Shown here: positions 1-29,618 of the stretch, piece after piece
Numbering within the stretch: the first letter of the stretch is position 1
Layout: every line of letters begins with the position of its first letter
DNA from: Aquila chrysaetos chrysaetos
Taxonomy: Eukaryota > Chordata > Aves > Accipitriformes > Accipitridae
Reading direction: 5' to 3'
Length of the DNA stretch: 64,000 nt
NCBI RefSeq assembly: GCF_900496995.4
Contig: NC_044013.1
Location: 41,863,554 to 41,927,553 of the forward strand
Notes under the pieces: generated by a model
The model's database searches: none
Seen by the model: the letters and a program-made list of their open reading frames with translations, nothing else
Told to the model about the DNA's origin: nothing
Position numbers and translations under genes: made by a program

Positions 1-466
1 TGAGATAAGAACGGTTTAATAGAACAGAAAAGAAGAAACTAATAATGATAATGATAACACTAATAAAATGACAGCAGTAATAATAAAAGGATTGGAATAT
101 ACAAATGATGCACAGTGCAATTGCTCACCACCCGCCAGTCGATGCCCAATCAATCCCCGAGCGGTGATCCCCCGCCCCCACTTCCCAGTTCCTATACTGG
201 ATGGGACGTCACATGGTATGGAATACCCTGTTGGCCAGTTTGGGTCAGCTGCCCTGGCTGTGTCCTGTGCCAACTTCTTGTGCCCCTCCAGCTTTCTCGC
301 TGGCTGGGCATGAGAAGCTGAAAAATCCTTGACTTTAGTCTAAACATTACTTAGCAACTGAAAACATCAGTGTGTTATCAACATTCTTCTCATACTGAAC
401 TCAAAACATAGCACCGTACCAGCTACTAGGAAGACAATTAACTCTATCCCAGCTGAAACCAGGACA
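1..466 (-). mobile_element. Solo LTR of an avian endogenous retrovirus, cut by the window edge
   Basis: Read on the minus strand, the element opens at 466 with TGTCCTGGTTTCAGCTGGG, the same U3 start as the LTR at 38267. It continues with matching blocks: the TTGATAACACACTGATG stretch, the CCAAACTGGCCAA stretch and a decayed TATA region near 190-200. It then runs into an AT-rich R/U5 part with an ATTAAA signal at 15-20. The 3' end lies outside the window, so TG...CA termini and a target-site duplication cannot be checked. No gag, pol or env is seen next to it. The exact family name is not assigned here. It lies on the HEATR6 coding strand, 116 bp beyond that gene's stop codon. Confidence 0.85.
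15..20 (-). terminator. ATTAAA poly(A) signal inside the LTR
   Basis: ATTAAA on the minus strand (tttaat on plus) lies in the R/U5-like part of the LTR. No AATAAA or ATTAAA is present on the minus strand between the HEATR6 stop codon and the LTR (467-581). This is therefore the first good candidate signal for HEATR6 transcripts within the window. Its use is inferred; signals beyond the left edge are possible. Confidence 0.4.
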
Positions 467-581
467 AATACCACCAACAAGAAACTTTTCTTTTGGATGC
501 CCCATGTAAATGAAAGCAGTGTTTCTTCTCTGGGTGCAGTCAGTAGTGTAAGTCATTGGTCACTGAAACAGGTGCTCCTTT

Positions 582-17722
<17,141 letters not shown>

Positions 17723-18040
17723 CTTCCGCCTTCCCGGCAGCGGCGCTATGGCAACGGGGAGCACTTCCGGGGCGGGGGGCGGCTACGGCGGCCGGGCGGG
17801 GCGGGGGGCGCCGGGGTCCGGCGGAGGGAGCGGGGCGGGGGGGGGTCCCGGCCGGCGCGTTCCCCAGGGGCCCGGTTTTCTCCTCGAAGGAGGCTCGGAA
17901 TAAGCGAAGGGGGAGCCCCGGGGGTCGCGGCAGGCTGGGGGTCAGGGCAGGGCCGGCCTGGCGGGTGCGCGGGGAGCAGCAGGCCGCACGGGCAGGGGCT
18001 GCGGGCCCGGGGGGGCGTCCAGCAGGCACAGGGCCCGCCG
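17723..18040 (-). promoter_or_regulatory. HEATR6: HEATR6 CpG-island promoter and 5' UTR
   Basis: This is a very GC- and CpG-rich block directly upstream of the HEATR6 start codon on its strand, with many GGGGCGGGG-type Sp/KLF boxes and no TATA box. The CpG-rich character continues into exon 1 and intron 1 (to about 16950). The start codon itself lies in AAGATGGCGGC, a good match to the YY1 element often found at or just after the start site of TATA-less promoters. The exact transcription start cannot be placed from sequence. Confidence 0.65.
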
Positions 18041-19045
18041 CCGTGACACACTCGTGGCCGTGACATGGTCACAACTGTGCCACGCTCGCGGCCGTGACAC
18101 ACTCGCGGCCGTGACACACTCACAGCCATGACATGCTCACAGTCATGACACACTCGCAGCCGTGACAGACTTGCAGCCATGACACGCTCACAGCCATGAC
18201 ACGCTTGCAGCCCTGCCACACTTGCAGCCGTGACACCCTCACAGCCGTGACACCCTCACAACTGTGCCACCCTCACAGCCGTGACACACTCACAGCCATG
18301 ACATGCTCACAGTCATGACACACTCGCAGCCGTGACAGGCTTGCAGCCATGACACACTCACAGCCGTGACACGCTTGCGGCCGTGACACGCTCACAGCCA
18401 TGACACGCTTGCCGCCCTGCCACGCTCACAGCTGTGACACCCTCACAACTGTGCCACCCTCACAGCCGTGACACACTCACAGCTGTGACATGCTCACAGT
18501 CATGACACACTCACAGCCATGACACACTCACAGCTATGACACACTTGCAGCCCTGCCACACTTGTAGCCGTGACACCCTCACAGCCGTGACACACTTGCA
18601 GCCATGCCACGCTCACAACAGTGCAACGCTTGCAGCCCTGCCACGCTCACAGCCGTGACATGCTTGCAGCCATGACACGCTCATGGCCATGACACGCTTG
18701 CAGCCATGACACACTCACAGCTATGACACGCTCGCAGCCATGACACGCTCATGGCCATGACACGCTTGCAGCCATGACACACTCACAGCTATGACACGCT
18801 CGCAGCCATGACACACTCACGGCCATGACATGCTCACAGCCGTGACCTGCTCACAGCTGTGACACACTCGCAGCGATAACGTGCTTGCAGCCGTGACACG
18901 CTCATGGCCGTGACACGCTTGCAGCCGTGACATACTCACAGCCATGACACGCTTGCAGCCCTGCCAGCCTCATAGCCATGACATGCTCACAGCCGTGACA
19001 CACTCGCAGCCGTGCCACCCTCACAGCCCTGCCGCGCTCACACGG
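18041..19045. repeat. 17-bp minisatellite, about 59 units, with higher-order structure
   Basis: About 1 kb of tandem units of the form TGACACGCTCACAGCCA/G, with few indels. Variant units recur in order. The marker AGTCATGACA is at 18141, 18311 and 18498, that is 10 and 11 units apart. TCATGGCCAT recurs at 18681 and 18749, 4 units apart. This indicates expansion by duplication of multi-unit blocks. It begins about 320 bp upstream of the HEATR6 start codon. Unit phase is not a multiple of three, and ORFs across it are chance. Confidence 0.95.
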
Positions 19046-22000
19046 CGCTTAGCCCGGGAAGGAAGGAGAATTCATGACCGCAGGGCGGCGGGAGAAGCGC
19101 GAACGCCTTCCCCCAGGGAAGCGACCGCGGCCCCGGGTCTCGTCCCGCGGGGCCCCGGGTGGTTCTGGGCACATCCCGGGGCGGGAGCGGTGCCGCGGTA
19201 GGTGGCACTGCCCGTCCGTGTTTGTGACCACAACGCCCGGAGCCATCCCGCCTGCAGCCCGAGGGTCCCTGGCCCCCGGGGCAGAAGCCCTAGGCCTGGC
19301 CTTGCTGCACAGCCACGTGCCGTGCTTCCCCGGGGGAGCGGTTTTGGGGTGGGGGGGGACTGTAGATTTTCACCATCGTGGGCACTTGGTGTTTCTCGGT
19401 TGCTCCTGTCCCACCCCTATTGCCCCGTCCCAGATCTGTCTGTACCCGGCTTAGGCACAGGCATGGGACATGACAGATTGCAGCACTGGGGACGCAGGGG
19501 GCTGGCGGTTGGGAAGAGAAACCTGCTCGCCTTAAGGACGTTACTCCAGGTATGATCTGCACCTCACCTGGAATTAATTTATTGCTGATGGGTAACGTCA
19601 AATTAACCGACGGTCTCCCGGCGTTTCCTTGTGAATAGGATCCCAGGAGAGAAGCCAAGGACCAAAAGGCCCCAGTTGATGGGGAAATACACTCGAACAG
19701 GGACGAGCCAAGCGTTACTGCCCTGCTGCACAGGGACGGCTGCCAATACGGAGATACGCATCACCCAGAAAGGAGCGGGAGGGCTGCAGGGTCAGGGCAC
19801 GGTGTCCTCTCCTTCCGTGTCACAACCAGGCGAAGCCAAGGACTGGTACCTCACTCGAGAGACAGTCTTACCGGCGGTTTACCTCGCTTTACCTTCCTTT
19901 CATTTCCTTATCAGACTGAGCACCTTGAGTAAGAAAAGTACATGCTGTGCCACCAGCACCATCGCCTTGGCTTTCTTCTTTGCCCTGGGCTGTCTGGTAA
20001 TGGCTAATTGCTCTGCTTCTTACCTTTATCGTTCCATTTATTCTTTATTAGTTGTTCCCCACAAGTCCCTAACAGGCCTCTGAGGCAGGCATAGTGAAAC
20101 AAATAGCAGGGACAGCCTCAAGCAGTACCAGCTATTAATATTGTGCAAGGATGATTTTAGAGAGCTCTTTGCCCTCCCAGCCCAGCCATCGGTCTGGGGA
20201 GGGCAGCTGCTTGATATCTTGTAAGTGCTCTGGGAGGCAGCGTAGAAAAGAAGAGCACGTGGCCACCTTCGCCCCGGCAGAGACTCTGTGCGAGGGTCAT
20301 CGTCACTGTCGGAAGAAACGCACGCATGGTTTTGGTGTGAAAGCTCACCGAGCGCGTGGGTAAGCGCTGCCTGGGAGTCACACCCTCCCGTGCGCAGCCG
20401 GGTGCCGTGTAACGCAGCCGCTGCCTGCGGGCTGGTTTGAACCCTGCCACCGCGCCGGCCAGCTCCGGGACCCAGCTTGGGATGGAGAGTGGGGAGACCC
20501 CCAGCACCCACCCTGCGGCAGCACCTCCCGGCACGTCGCTCCGTCCTGGAAAGCCTTTTGCGGGCCCGCAGCGTCAGTGGGTTCGACGTGGTGGCCGTGT
20601 CGGAGCCGGGGTCTCGGCCAACACCCGCTGCCGCTCTGTCACTCTGCAGGGGTTTGCAGCATCTGGGGATGGACTCAGGCGGAGCTCCACTGGGTTTGAA
20701 ATTTCAAAGCCAGGAACGTCAGCGCTGTCTTCCCAACTGCTCTGCTTGGCATAAATTTCTACCAAACCCCCACTCGGGGACCTTTTTTGGGTTTGTTCCT
20801 TTTGTCACCATTTTATTTTGTGATTTATTATTTTTAACACTTCTTAATATGTATTTAAGGCTCTTCCTTTCTTCTTGTCCTCTGTTTTTAAAATGGTGCT
20901 GAAATGTGCATTTTGACAGCAGCCCCTGCTTTTGTAAGGCCCTAATAAATCTGTGACTGAAAGCAGACTGACACCACTGCATGGGTTTATAAAGCCGAGA
21001 GCTGGGTAGAGATGCTGTGGGTTTAGGGAAGAACTCCACTGAAGCCAGTGATGTTACACCAAGACACATTTTACCAGCGCCTGGTAAGCCTTCGCATTTA
21101 CTCACCCCTCAAAACCCCCAAGCGAGAGCAAACATCGCAGTATCCAGCAGTGGCCATGAGGGAAAATAGCACAAGTCCACAACTGTTAAACATGCTCTGC
21201 TACTATCATGCAAATACATCTGGTTCAGCAGCTCAGAAGCAGACTTCAAAGGACAGACAAGTCATTAGAATCACAGTTCAGAGAAAAAAGTGAGCAGCTG
21301 GTTTGGGCCATCTGGTAGGGGACATAAAATGGTCTCTTTCTTCCCCAGTCAGTCTATGAAATTTTCATTAATGTTAGGAACATCTTCCAACATTAACCAA
21401 CATAATATTGTTAAAAATGTAAGTCTTAATAAATCATCAAAATTCATGTCTTAGGAAAACAAGGTAGTTACAGTCTGGTGGGTTCTTTCCTCCCCTGTAA
21501 TACAGCATGCCATAATTACAATTTTAGGTTGGTGTTTTCAAAGCAAATTCGTGGGAATTGGATTCCTCAGCTCCTTTGAAGGTCCCAGGGAAGAACGTGG
21601 ACAGGATGGTTCCCCAGGCTGCAAAGGAATCACCTCTGTTGATTTCAGGAGCCGCATTTGGCTTAAAAAGATGCGCAGAAAGTGTCCTTCCCTGGGCTGC
21701 ATCGCTTGGGCTCGTTTCTCCTGGGCTGGGTCCCACCAGCCGTGATGCTGCTGGGATGCAGGCTCAGCCCCAGGAGGACAGCCGAGCACCGCGCCGTGCC
21801 CCTGGACAGACCACGGGGGAAGCTGGCCCCCTCGCTGTCGCTCGCAGCGGGATCCACGCTCCTCCGGGTGCCAGGGAGCAGGGCTGAGGCCAGGCAAACG
21901 CCGACGTTTTGCCAACCCTGTTTGGTTACAGCTTAAACAAAAGCCCACCTCCCTGCATCCCCCCAGCAGACATCCCAGCCAAGAGAAATTCCAGCTCCGG

Positions 22001-25000
22001 TGGCGTGAGCACAGCTCGGCAGAAATCCCTGGTTTATCTGCTCTGATCTGAAGGCCACCAAGAGCTCCTGGAAATTGATATTCCTGTTGAATATATGGAT
22101 GACTTCCTTGAAATTCAGGCAGGTGGTTTGATAATGCAGGGAGGGTGACAGCTGCCATGGGGAAGCCAAACTAAACAGGAGCCACAATAGAGAGCTCAAG
22201 GGCACGGCAGATACCTGCTGATTTTGACAAAGTGATGACCTGGGAGCAGCTGCTGGTTCTCCCTGCCTCCTCCTCGCCTTTCAGATTTGTCAGCTGTGTC
22301 TCTTCCTGTAAAAGGCAAAATGGAGAGAGTGCATCTTAATCTTATTGCTCTGCGAGCGTAACTGGCCCAAAACTCAGCTGGGAATTTTGGGGGGTTTCAG
22401 TCCCAGGCTTTCCCAGACACCGCTGTTTCCATCAGTCCTGCCTTTGGTTCTCTTTCCTGGGACCATCCAATTTTACTGATTTTTCTCTTCCTATCAGCAG
22501 CATTTCGAAGCAGATGAAAAACACCTGAACCTAGAAAAATCCCCAATCCTCTGACCTGCTCGTGCACGCGGGGAAGTCCATGTGGCTGCACAAGTTGCCT
22601 GCGTTTTGCCTGCACTGTGCGGAGCGTCACCGTGCATTACACACCAGTGTTACGAGCTGTGCCATCCTCCCAAGGATGAACCAGAACACTGGTTCTCAGG
22701 CGACTTCCTCAGGTCAGAGAGCGGGAGAGTGGCCTGGCTGAGGACCAGAAAAACTACTTGCCCCAGACCGGAGATCGGTGAAGGAGCAGGGGCTGTCCCA
22801 GGGAGGGGTCCAAAGAGGTGCCTGCAAACATGCACACACAGGTACTCCACTCCTGGGAGGGGGATTTAGTGAATTCCCCTGCCTGCACCATGCTACACAT
22901 TTACTATTCCCCAAAGGCATGTGCAAATTCAGCCCCTGATACCTAGCATTATCTCCAGGTGTCTCCCACTGCCTTCCCGGCTGTTTTCCCAAGCTGCTGG
23001 CCAGCTGACGGGACAAACAGCGCTGGCTCCGGGCTTGTTTGCCACTGGATAACAGACACAAATACTTGAAATACTTTCCTAATCTCATTTTCTCCTGCAA
23101 ACGACTGCTGGGTTGTCAGGGATGTTACTCCAAGGCAGCAGCAGAGATGAGATGTTGGGATGGGACAGAGCGTGTGGGATAGCAAGGGAAGGACCCGGCC
23201 GGGGAGCATCCCCGAGCCCTACTCCAGCCTGGACCCCCCACCTGGTTCCCTGAGCCCCACTTGCTCAGGCCCAGTCTGCTCCTTGCCCTGGGTGCATTTA
23301 GCTAATTAGGGTAATTTCTCCCCTGCAACAAGGGCCATTAAGCCTCCTTTCCATGTGGAAACCCCCGTGGGCTGGGGTCACCAGCCCTCCTGCAAACAGG
23401 GCTCAGGATTCCCAAGCTGTTTCTCCTGGAAGGACTGCTGGCTTTATTTAACATGGCTTTAATTGACTGCGTGCTGGGATTGCAGCTGAGTCTGGTGTGG
23501 AGATTTGGGAAATGCTGCTACTGCCTCCCCCTTGCGCTCCTCCTCTCCTCGGGCTTTATCTCCCCAGAGCTGGCAGAGCCTGGGATGTTTCCACGTCCGT
23601 CTTCCCTGGGAGGTGGTGGAGACCCGGGGGACAAAAGCGAAAGTGTGGCTGGTGGCAGCGGAGCCTGCAAATGCCTCCCCCTCTATACAAAATAGCGCAG
23701 ACTTGCTTTTTTAGTTTTACACCTAAGTCTGTTTTCATCCGTTGCATGTTTTCAGAAGAGATGCCGTAAATTAACACAGAAAAACTACTTGCCCAGACGG
23801 AGAGGGGTGAAGGAGCAGGGGCTGCCATCGTTACCGGTGGGCTGGGTCCCCAAGAAGCTCTGCAAGCCCACGGGAGGCCGCTGCCGGCGGAGCGGGGAAC
23901 GCAGGACCCGAAACTGCAGTGACCTGCTGGGAGTTGGAAAGAGTGCTCTGCTAGCTGCCGAACCGCCAGCAACCTGCCAGGGATGCACACCAAACATGAG
24001 CTAATCCCAACAAAAATAGGAGTGAAATCATAATTCATATGCATAATTCATGTGCATAATTTTATCTTTGCTGTATATTCTCCAGGGATGTATTCTAGAA
24101 AATGCTTTCTTTCCCCTCCCCTCAACACTGGCGTCCTTCCAAAAAGTGCCGTAGATGCAAATCATTGGAGGCAGCAAGAGGTAGTAGCTTTGCTGGGTTA
24201 CTAAATAAATGCTAAATTTGTCTGAGTTTCTAGCCTACATCTTGGCAAGTTATGCAGATTGAAGCTGTTGTATAGACATGCAGGCTTGTAATAATCACAG
24301 GATTTTAATTGCTTTCATTGTGAACCCTGGCTACTGATTGTATCTGCATGGAAAACTGTAACAGTTTGCACTTGCAAATGCTAAAATGTTAAACAATAAT
24401 GGCAATTAAGAGATAATTATAGTTATTCTGAAGCAAGGATTGGAGTTAAGACTCCAAGAAGACATCCCAAACGACCGGGAAGCGGTGCCCTGTTTACTGC
24501 ACAGACTTCAACCTGCTTTTTCTATGATGTGAGATCTGCCAGATTTAATTGCTTAATGATTTTCTATTAAATATTTAAGTAACGCAGTATCTTTAGCCAG
24601 CCCAGGCTCTGCCTGAATTGCACGTGTCAGTCTTGCTGCAGGACAGTGACAAAGCCTTGGCCTGGCACCCGATGCTTGCTGAGTCACCCAATAGTTTTCT
24701 TCTGCTAATTACAACACAGAAAAGGTCCAGGGACCCCCTGCCAGCAGGACCACCAGCACCCATGGGTGGGGACCCTGCTGGAAGGGGGCCGCATGGGTGC
24801 TGTCCCTCAGTCCCCCTGCAAGCCATGGTTTCAGAAGGAGCCTTTGCAATGTGGGTCCAGGTTTACCCCGTCCAAACTGACCCACGGGCCACCGAGGAGC
24901 AGACACTTTTGGCCAGGTTATTTTGAACCCTTAGAGAAAACAGGACTTTTAAAACTGGATTTAGGAAGAGGTTTTGTCCTTGTCGAAGCATTCTGGGCTT

Positions 25001-28000
25001 TCCTCAAAAACAAAAAAGGCATTTATTTTTTTCCAGAGCCATGTTCTGGGCTGGGTGCCAGCCGCCTGTGTGCAGGCTGCAGCGGAGGCACGTCCTGGCT
25101 CCGTGTCAGCCCTCCGTCCTTTCCTGCCGGAGCGGGCCCGGCAAGCAGCAGGCGAGCGGCACGGCCAGCCGGGGAACTGCGTGAGATGGGGGCGAGATTA
25201 AACCCCAAACCTGTAATCGAACACTTAGTGGAAAAATATCTGTGTAAGAAGGGATTTCCGTTCCTCTGACTCAGCTTAAGCAGCACGGGGCTAAAGCTGG
25301 GGTCACGCCGTGTGTACCGCCAGGCGCTCAACCCTGCTGGTAAACCCGGGGGAAATCCTTTCATCGTGCCCCGGCAGCCCCTAACGCCGCTCAACCCCAG
25401 GCTGCTCACCCTGCCTGGGGTAAGACGTGGGAAAACCCTTTCCCGATGGCCACGGTGCAGCGTGGCACCCGCGCAGGGCCGCTAAGGGCGACGCGCCGGC
25501 GGGAGCACATGTCCAGCTCTGCAGATTCCAGCCCCGTCCCTGCGTGGGACTCGGTGGCCAGGGCTGCAGGAACAAAGGGCGGCTTTCACTGCGCTCACCC
25601 CGCGCCGGGACCGCTGTGGCGAATTCCTCGGATGCTTTTATGGGCTGCAACCAATGCATGGGGAGAGCGGGGCTCCCAGCAATCTCCTCCCCCTGAAAGC
25701 ACTTCATTCACACGCAGGCTGGAAGGAGGTGAAAGAAAAGGCCGTGCACATGTTTAAATGCAGGGGGGCCCTACTGCATGGGGGGGTTGGATCTCTCCCC
25801 AAAAGCCTCTCTGCCTGGCAGGCTGGAGGCGAGGGCACGCAGCCCAACCGGGGTCTGGGCAAGCAGCTAAGCTGCAGTCGGGCTGCCCCGCAACGGCCAT
25901 AAATCAACGGAGACGCGCAAGCAAGGGAGGGAACAAAGGACGTGGAGAGATGCCATGGCATCTGGCAGGGAAGGACCGCGGCGGCCGCGCCAGAGGATGG
26001 CGTCTGAGGAAAGGCTCTGACCAAGACTGAGAGGGTCCCGGCCCCACGTCCTGCAAGGGGACGAGAGTTGGCCCCGCTCTCCGCTGCCTTCCCTCCAGCC
26101 CAGCCCTCGAGAGAGGCCCGTGAGCAAGCGCTGCCTCGCCGGGCAGCAAGGGGCACATGGGGACGTTGGGGGAGCATGACATCCCACCTCACCCACGGCC
26201 CCGGCAGCGCTCCCAGGGCACCTCTGCTGGCCCACCATTGATTTTTCCACCAGGCCACAGCAAGCTCTGGTGCATTTGCTCTGAGTCCTCAGCACTAGGA
26301 CAGAAAGACGTGGACCGCGAGGCCACTACAGCAGCCTGCTTCCACAGGCAGGAGGAAACAAGCTACACCGGGGCTGGATAAAACTGTTCCTCCAGCTTAA
26401 CCCAGGGCCAAACCCTGCTGAGCAGCGGAGCAGAGCCTGGGGCTGCCCCTGCTCCGGCTGCCAGCAGGAGAAGGGACAGGGACTGGAGCGGGGTCCTGCA
26501 GGGCAGCTCCCTTCTCACCCCCCTGTGCTGGGTGCCGAGACCACCAGTGCTCGGGGCAGGAGAAGCACGGCGCCTGCCGTCGCTAACAGAAGGGCTGGTG
26601 AAGGCGCTGACCTGATGATAAGCAGTTATTTGCCTCGTTGGTAATGAGTTATTACTCAGCCTCAGCTAGACACTGCCTTAAGGGAGGAAACATCTGATCA
26701 TCTTTTAATAAACACAGTTGGCTCCTGCAAGGCTCCTGCAGCTCCTCTATAAAGCGCTCCGAGACGCATGGCTTGTGCACAGACAGTGCTGCTATGAGTC
26801 ACAGTCTGGGAAAGGGTGTTAGAATCGTTGCTCAATAAATAGAACAAAGCAGGGAAACCTCGGGTGGGCAGGGATGGCACAGTCCTGCTTCCTTCACCGC
26901 GTGCGTGGCACTGGCCTCCTAAGGATTTACCCATCAGAGACTGAAAGCGAGATAAAAATGATTTCCATGTTTTCTCTCTTCATCTCCAATCTCCCACAAA
27001 AGCACTATGAGAAGGAACACGTCTGTCGGGTACCGGGTTTACCGGTGACAGGCTCTGCTTCCACGTGCTTGGGGAAGATTAACACTGCAACGGCAGTGCC
27101 GCAGGCTGGCTTTGCTGGATGGGAGGGAAGGAGAGCGCTGACCTGCAGCTTGGGTGCTCCCACCGGAGCAGGGTGCAATGCCCGGTCTCTGTGCAGGATG
27201 CCCAGGGTGGGGAGGACATCACCGTCACTTTGTCCCTTCCGGGAGTCCCAGGTGGTCACAGAGAAGGGGGAAGAACATTGTGCCAGGCAGGCAGGGAGCA
27301 AGGCTAGCTCTCCCTGCTAACTGAGTCACAAACCTTCTCCTGCGGCTTTACACCATGCTCCCTCTGTAGAAGAATGAATCCTATATAATGTCTAGTAGTT
27401 ACACACATGGAGCACAGCTACCAAAAACCAGCCTGTCTGCTCTTCAGTGCCGCAAAGCTTTGCTTTTATAAGGCCACATCTGGAAGAAATATTCAACATG
27501 GGGAATTGAATAACTTGGCTTGTACAAGAGAAAATAATGTGACACTCTCCCCAACCACGAACCGCACCATTACCTGCAGCGAATGCAGATGCACATCTGC
27601 AGACACTGTCCTGCACCCAAACCTCCACCCGCAAGCAGCAGCCAGCGCCTTGGACTCCCATGCAATCAGATGTTTTCTGAATGCTTGTAAGGCAGGACAG
27701 TAACTTATATTGAGTTTACATTTAAATAGCGTTGTTGCCCAAACACATCTGGAAGCAGTTTCTTTCTCCAGATGTTTCCCCCAGATACATACCTTCCACT
27801 CAGTGCCCCAGATCCAGATGTTTCCAAATAACTTACTGCCCCCGTTGAAACTGAGCAGCCATCCTAGGGACACAGTTGGCCTCTCCAGCACAGAGGCAGT
27901 TAACGCTCCGAGGCATCATGCAGGACACCTGTGCCTGGTGGAAACTGGAGACAAAGTGGATCCCAGCAATGGAAAAAGTCAAAGCCAAAAGCCATGTCAG

Positions 28001-29600
28001 CTGCTGGGGAGCAGGAGGGGAAAGCAGCAGGGACAGAAAGCTCCATGTTAAAACCTCACCCTGCTCTCAGCCATGTAGAGGGAGGCACTGCTTAACTTTA
28101 GGCAGTTTGTATCTTCCAGACCCCCAGTGCTCTGCAAAAGATGGTTTAGGGGGAAGGCTGAGGACGCACAGTACCGGTGTCCATTGCAGGGGTTACGGGG
28201 AGGTAAGCAGGGCTCAGTTTCACTGCCTAATTGCTAAAGGTGTGAGTTAGAGCTTCTTTTCCTTGGCCTGAAGCAGGACTCCCGCTGCAGTGACACATCC
28301 AAGGAAGCACCAAAACACACCTCCTACCTGCCTGCGTCAGCTCCAGGGCACACCATCCCTCCAGCCCTGGCAGGGCCTCCACATCCTGCCAGGGACCAAT
28401 TTATACCAGCTCCACAGCCACTGGATACCTGGCTGGAAGGGGTGCTTTCCCACAGATGGAACTCAGGCTGGAAAATCTTTTCACCTCAGGTTTGGATTAG
28501 CAGCCTCCTGCGCTGCAGCTGGCATTCAGGAGCCAGTTTCTCTGCCACTTGCTTTGAGTAAGAGCCCTGTGCACCAAGGGGGCTCAACTACCCCAGCCCC
28601 ACAAGGCTGCAAATGCTTTCTTGGAGCTGCAGCGTTAACCCAGACCTAGCCAGGCCAGGAGTGCAGAGCCCCAGCACAGCACGGCTGGAGCTGAAGCCCT
28701 GCAACTACACTTCTAGCTAAAAGGCTGTCTAGGACAACTGAGGGAGGACCATCACTCCCAGCTTCTCCTGAAGTAGAAACCACCTCCGCTTTTCAGTACT
28801 GCCAGGTGTAGGTTACAGCAGACTGCCTGTGTGTAACAGCCATGCTGCTGCTTACTTAGGAGTTTTGGGTTCAGCTCATTTTATAGCTGCTTAGCATGAG
28901 TCATGTTTGCTGCAACTCAACTTCCCCTTGTTTCTCATGCTGGTGTTACTGTTCCACAGCGTAGCTGTTACACTACTGTAGTTGGTAAGTGCCCACAGCT
29001 TTTCCAAAATATCAGGGAGGCCACAACCCCAAATTTAGGTTGCATCAGGAGCAAGATAGCAAGCTGAGGGGGGTGGGCTAAGGGCAAGTCCAGAGCCCCT
29101 GCAGTGCAAGAGGCATTAAACACACATCAGCTTCAGGCAACTGGCAAGGGTTTCAGATCTCGCCTTTTTACCAAGCACAGGGAGGAAGCCTGAATGGGAA
29201 ACCTACTTTCCTGCAGAGCAGGGAGACACCTTTGAGTGTGTACAGGAGCCAGGACCCCAGCTGCTAGACCACCCTGAGTTTGTCTGAAGTCATTAAGAGG
29301 TTAGCCCCAGGGCCTCCAAATCTAGGTTACTTGGCACAGAAGCATCCCATCAGGGCTGCAGCAGGACACACTCCCCTCAATCCCTCCTTCTGGCACAGCA
29401 TTTGAGCCAGGCTGGAGGTCAGCACCAGCACAGATGGGCCACATATGCTCTTCAGGTCAAGTTTCTCCCTCTGCAGACCTGCCTTCTTCGCATCATCAGC
29501 ACCTTGCAGGGCAGAGAACTCGCAGCTTACCTCTCTGGACAAGAGCAGTTTTTGCTTGGAACAGCTGGCAATGAAGAAGAAACTAGAGGCTGTTTAAATG
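19046..29600. other. Intergenic region HEATR6-DYNLL2, no gene recognised
   Basis: About 10.5 kb of mostly GC-moderate to GC-rich DNA. I found no run of conserved protein sequence with splice sites and no tRNA or other RNA gene. Open frames are short and overlap on both strands, as expected by chance. An AT-rich stretch at 20780-20960 ends in AATAAA (20943) and could be the remnant of a transcript 3' end, without further support. The AT-rich block at 24005-24600 is listed separately. Confidence 0.6.
24005..24600. promoter_or_regulatory. AT-rich block, candidate conserved enhancer
   Basis: About 600 bp of AT-rich, non-repetitive sequence in otherwise GC-rich surroundings. It is dense in homeodomain-type TAAT/ATTA cores, for example around 24400-24425, and octamer-like ATGCATAAT/ATGTGCATAAT words near 24040-24060. 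It has no coding potential. Composition and motif density are those of many vertebrate conserved non-coding elements, but conservation cannot be judged from one sequence. Confidence 0.25.
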
Positions 29601-29612
29601 TGTCAATTCACC

Positions 29613-29618
29613 TTTAAT
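29613..29618 (-). terminator. DYNLL2: Possible distal ATTAAA poly(A) signal of DYNLL2
   Basis: ATTAAA on the minus strand about 1.7 kb past the stop codon. This common variant would define a long 3' UTR form. Confidence 0.25.

Noticed and set aside
18041-19045. CRISPR-like array
   Set aside because: Repeats are contiguous 17-mers with no unique spacers, in a vertebrate genome; it is a minisatellite.
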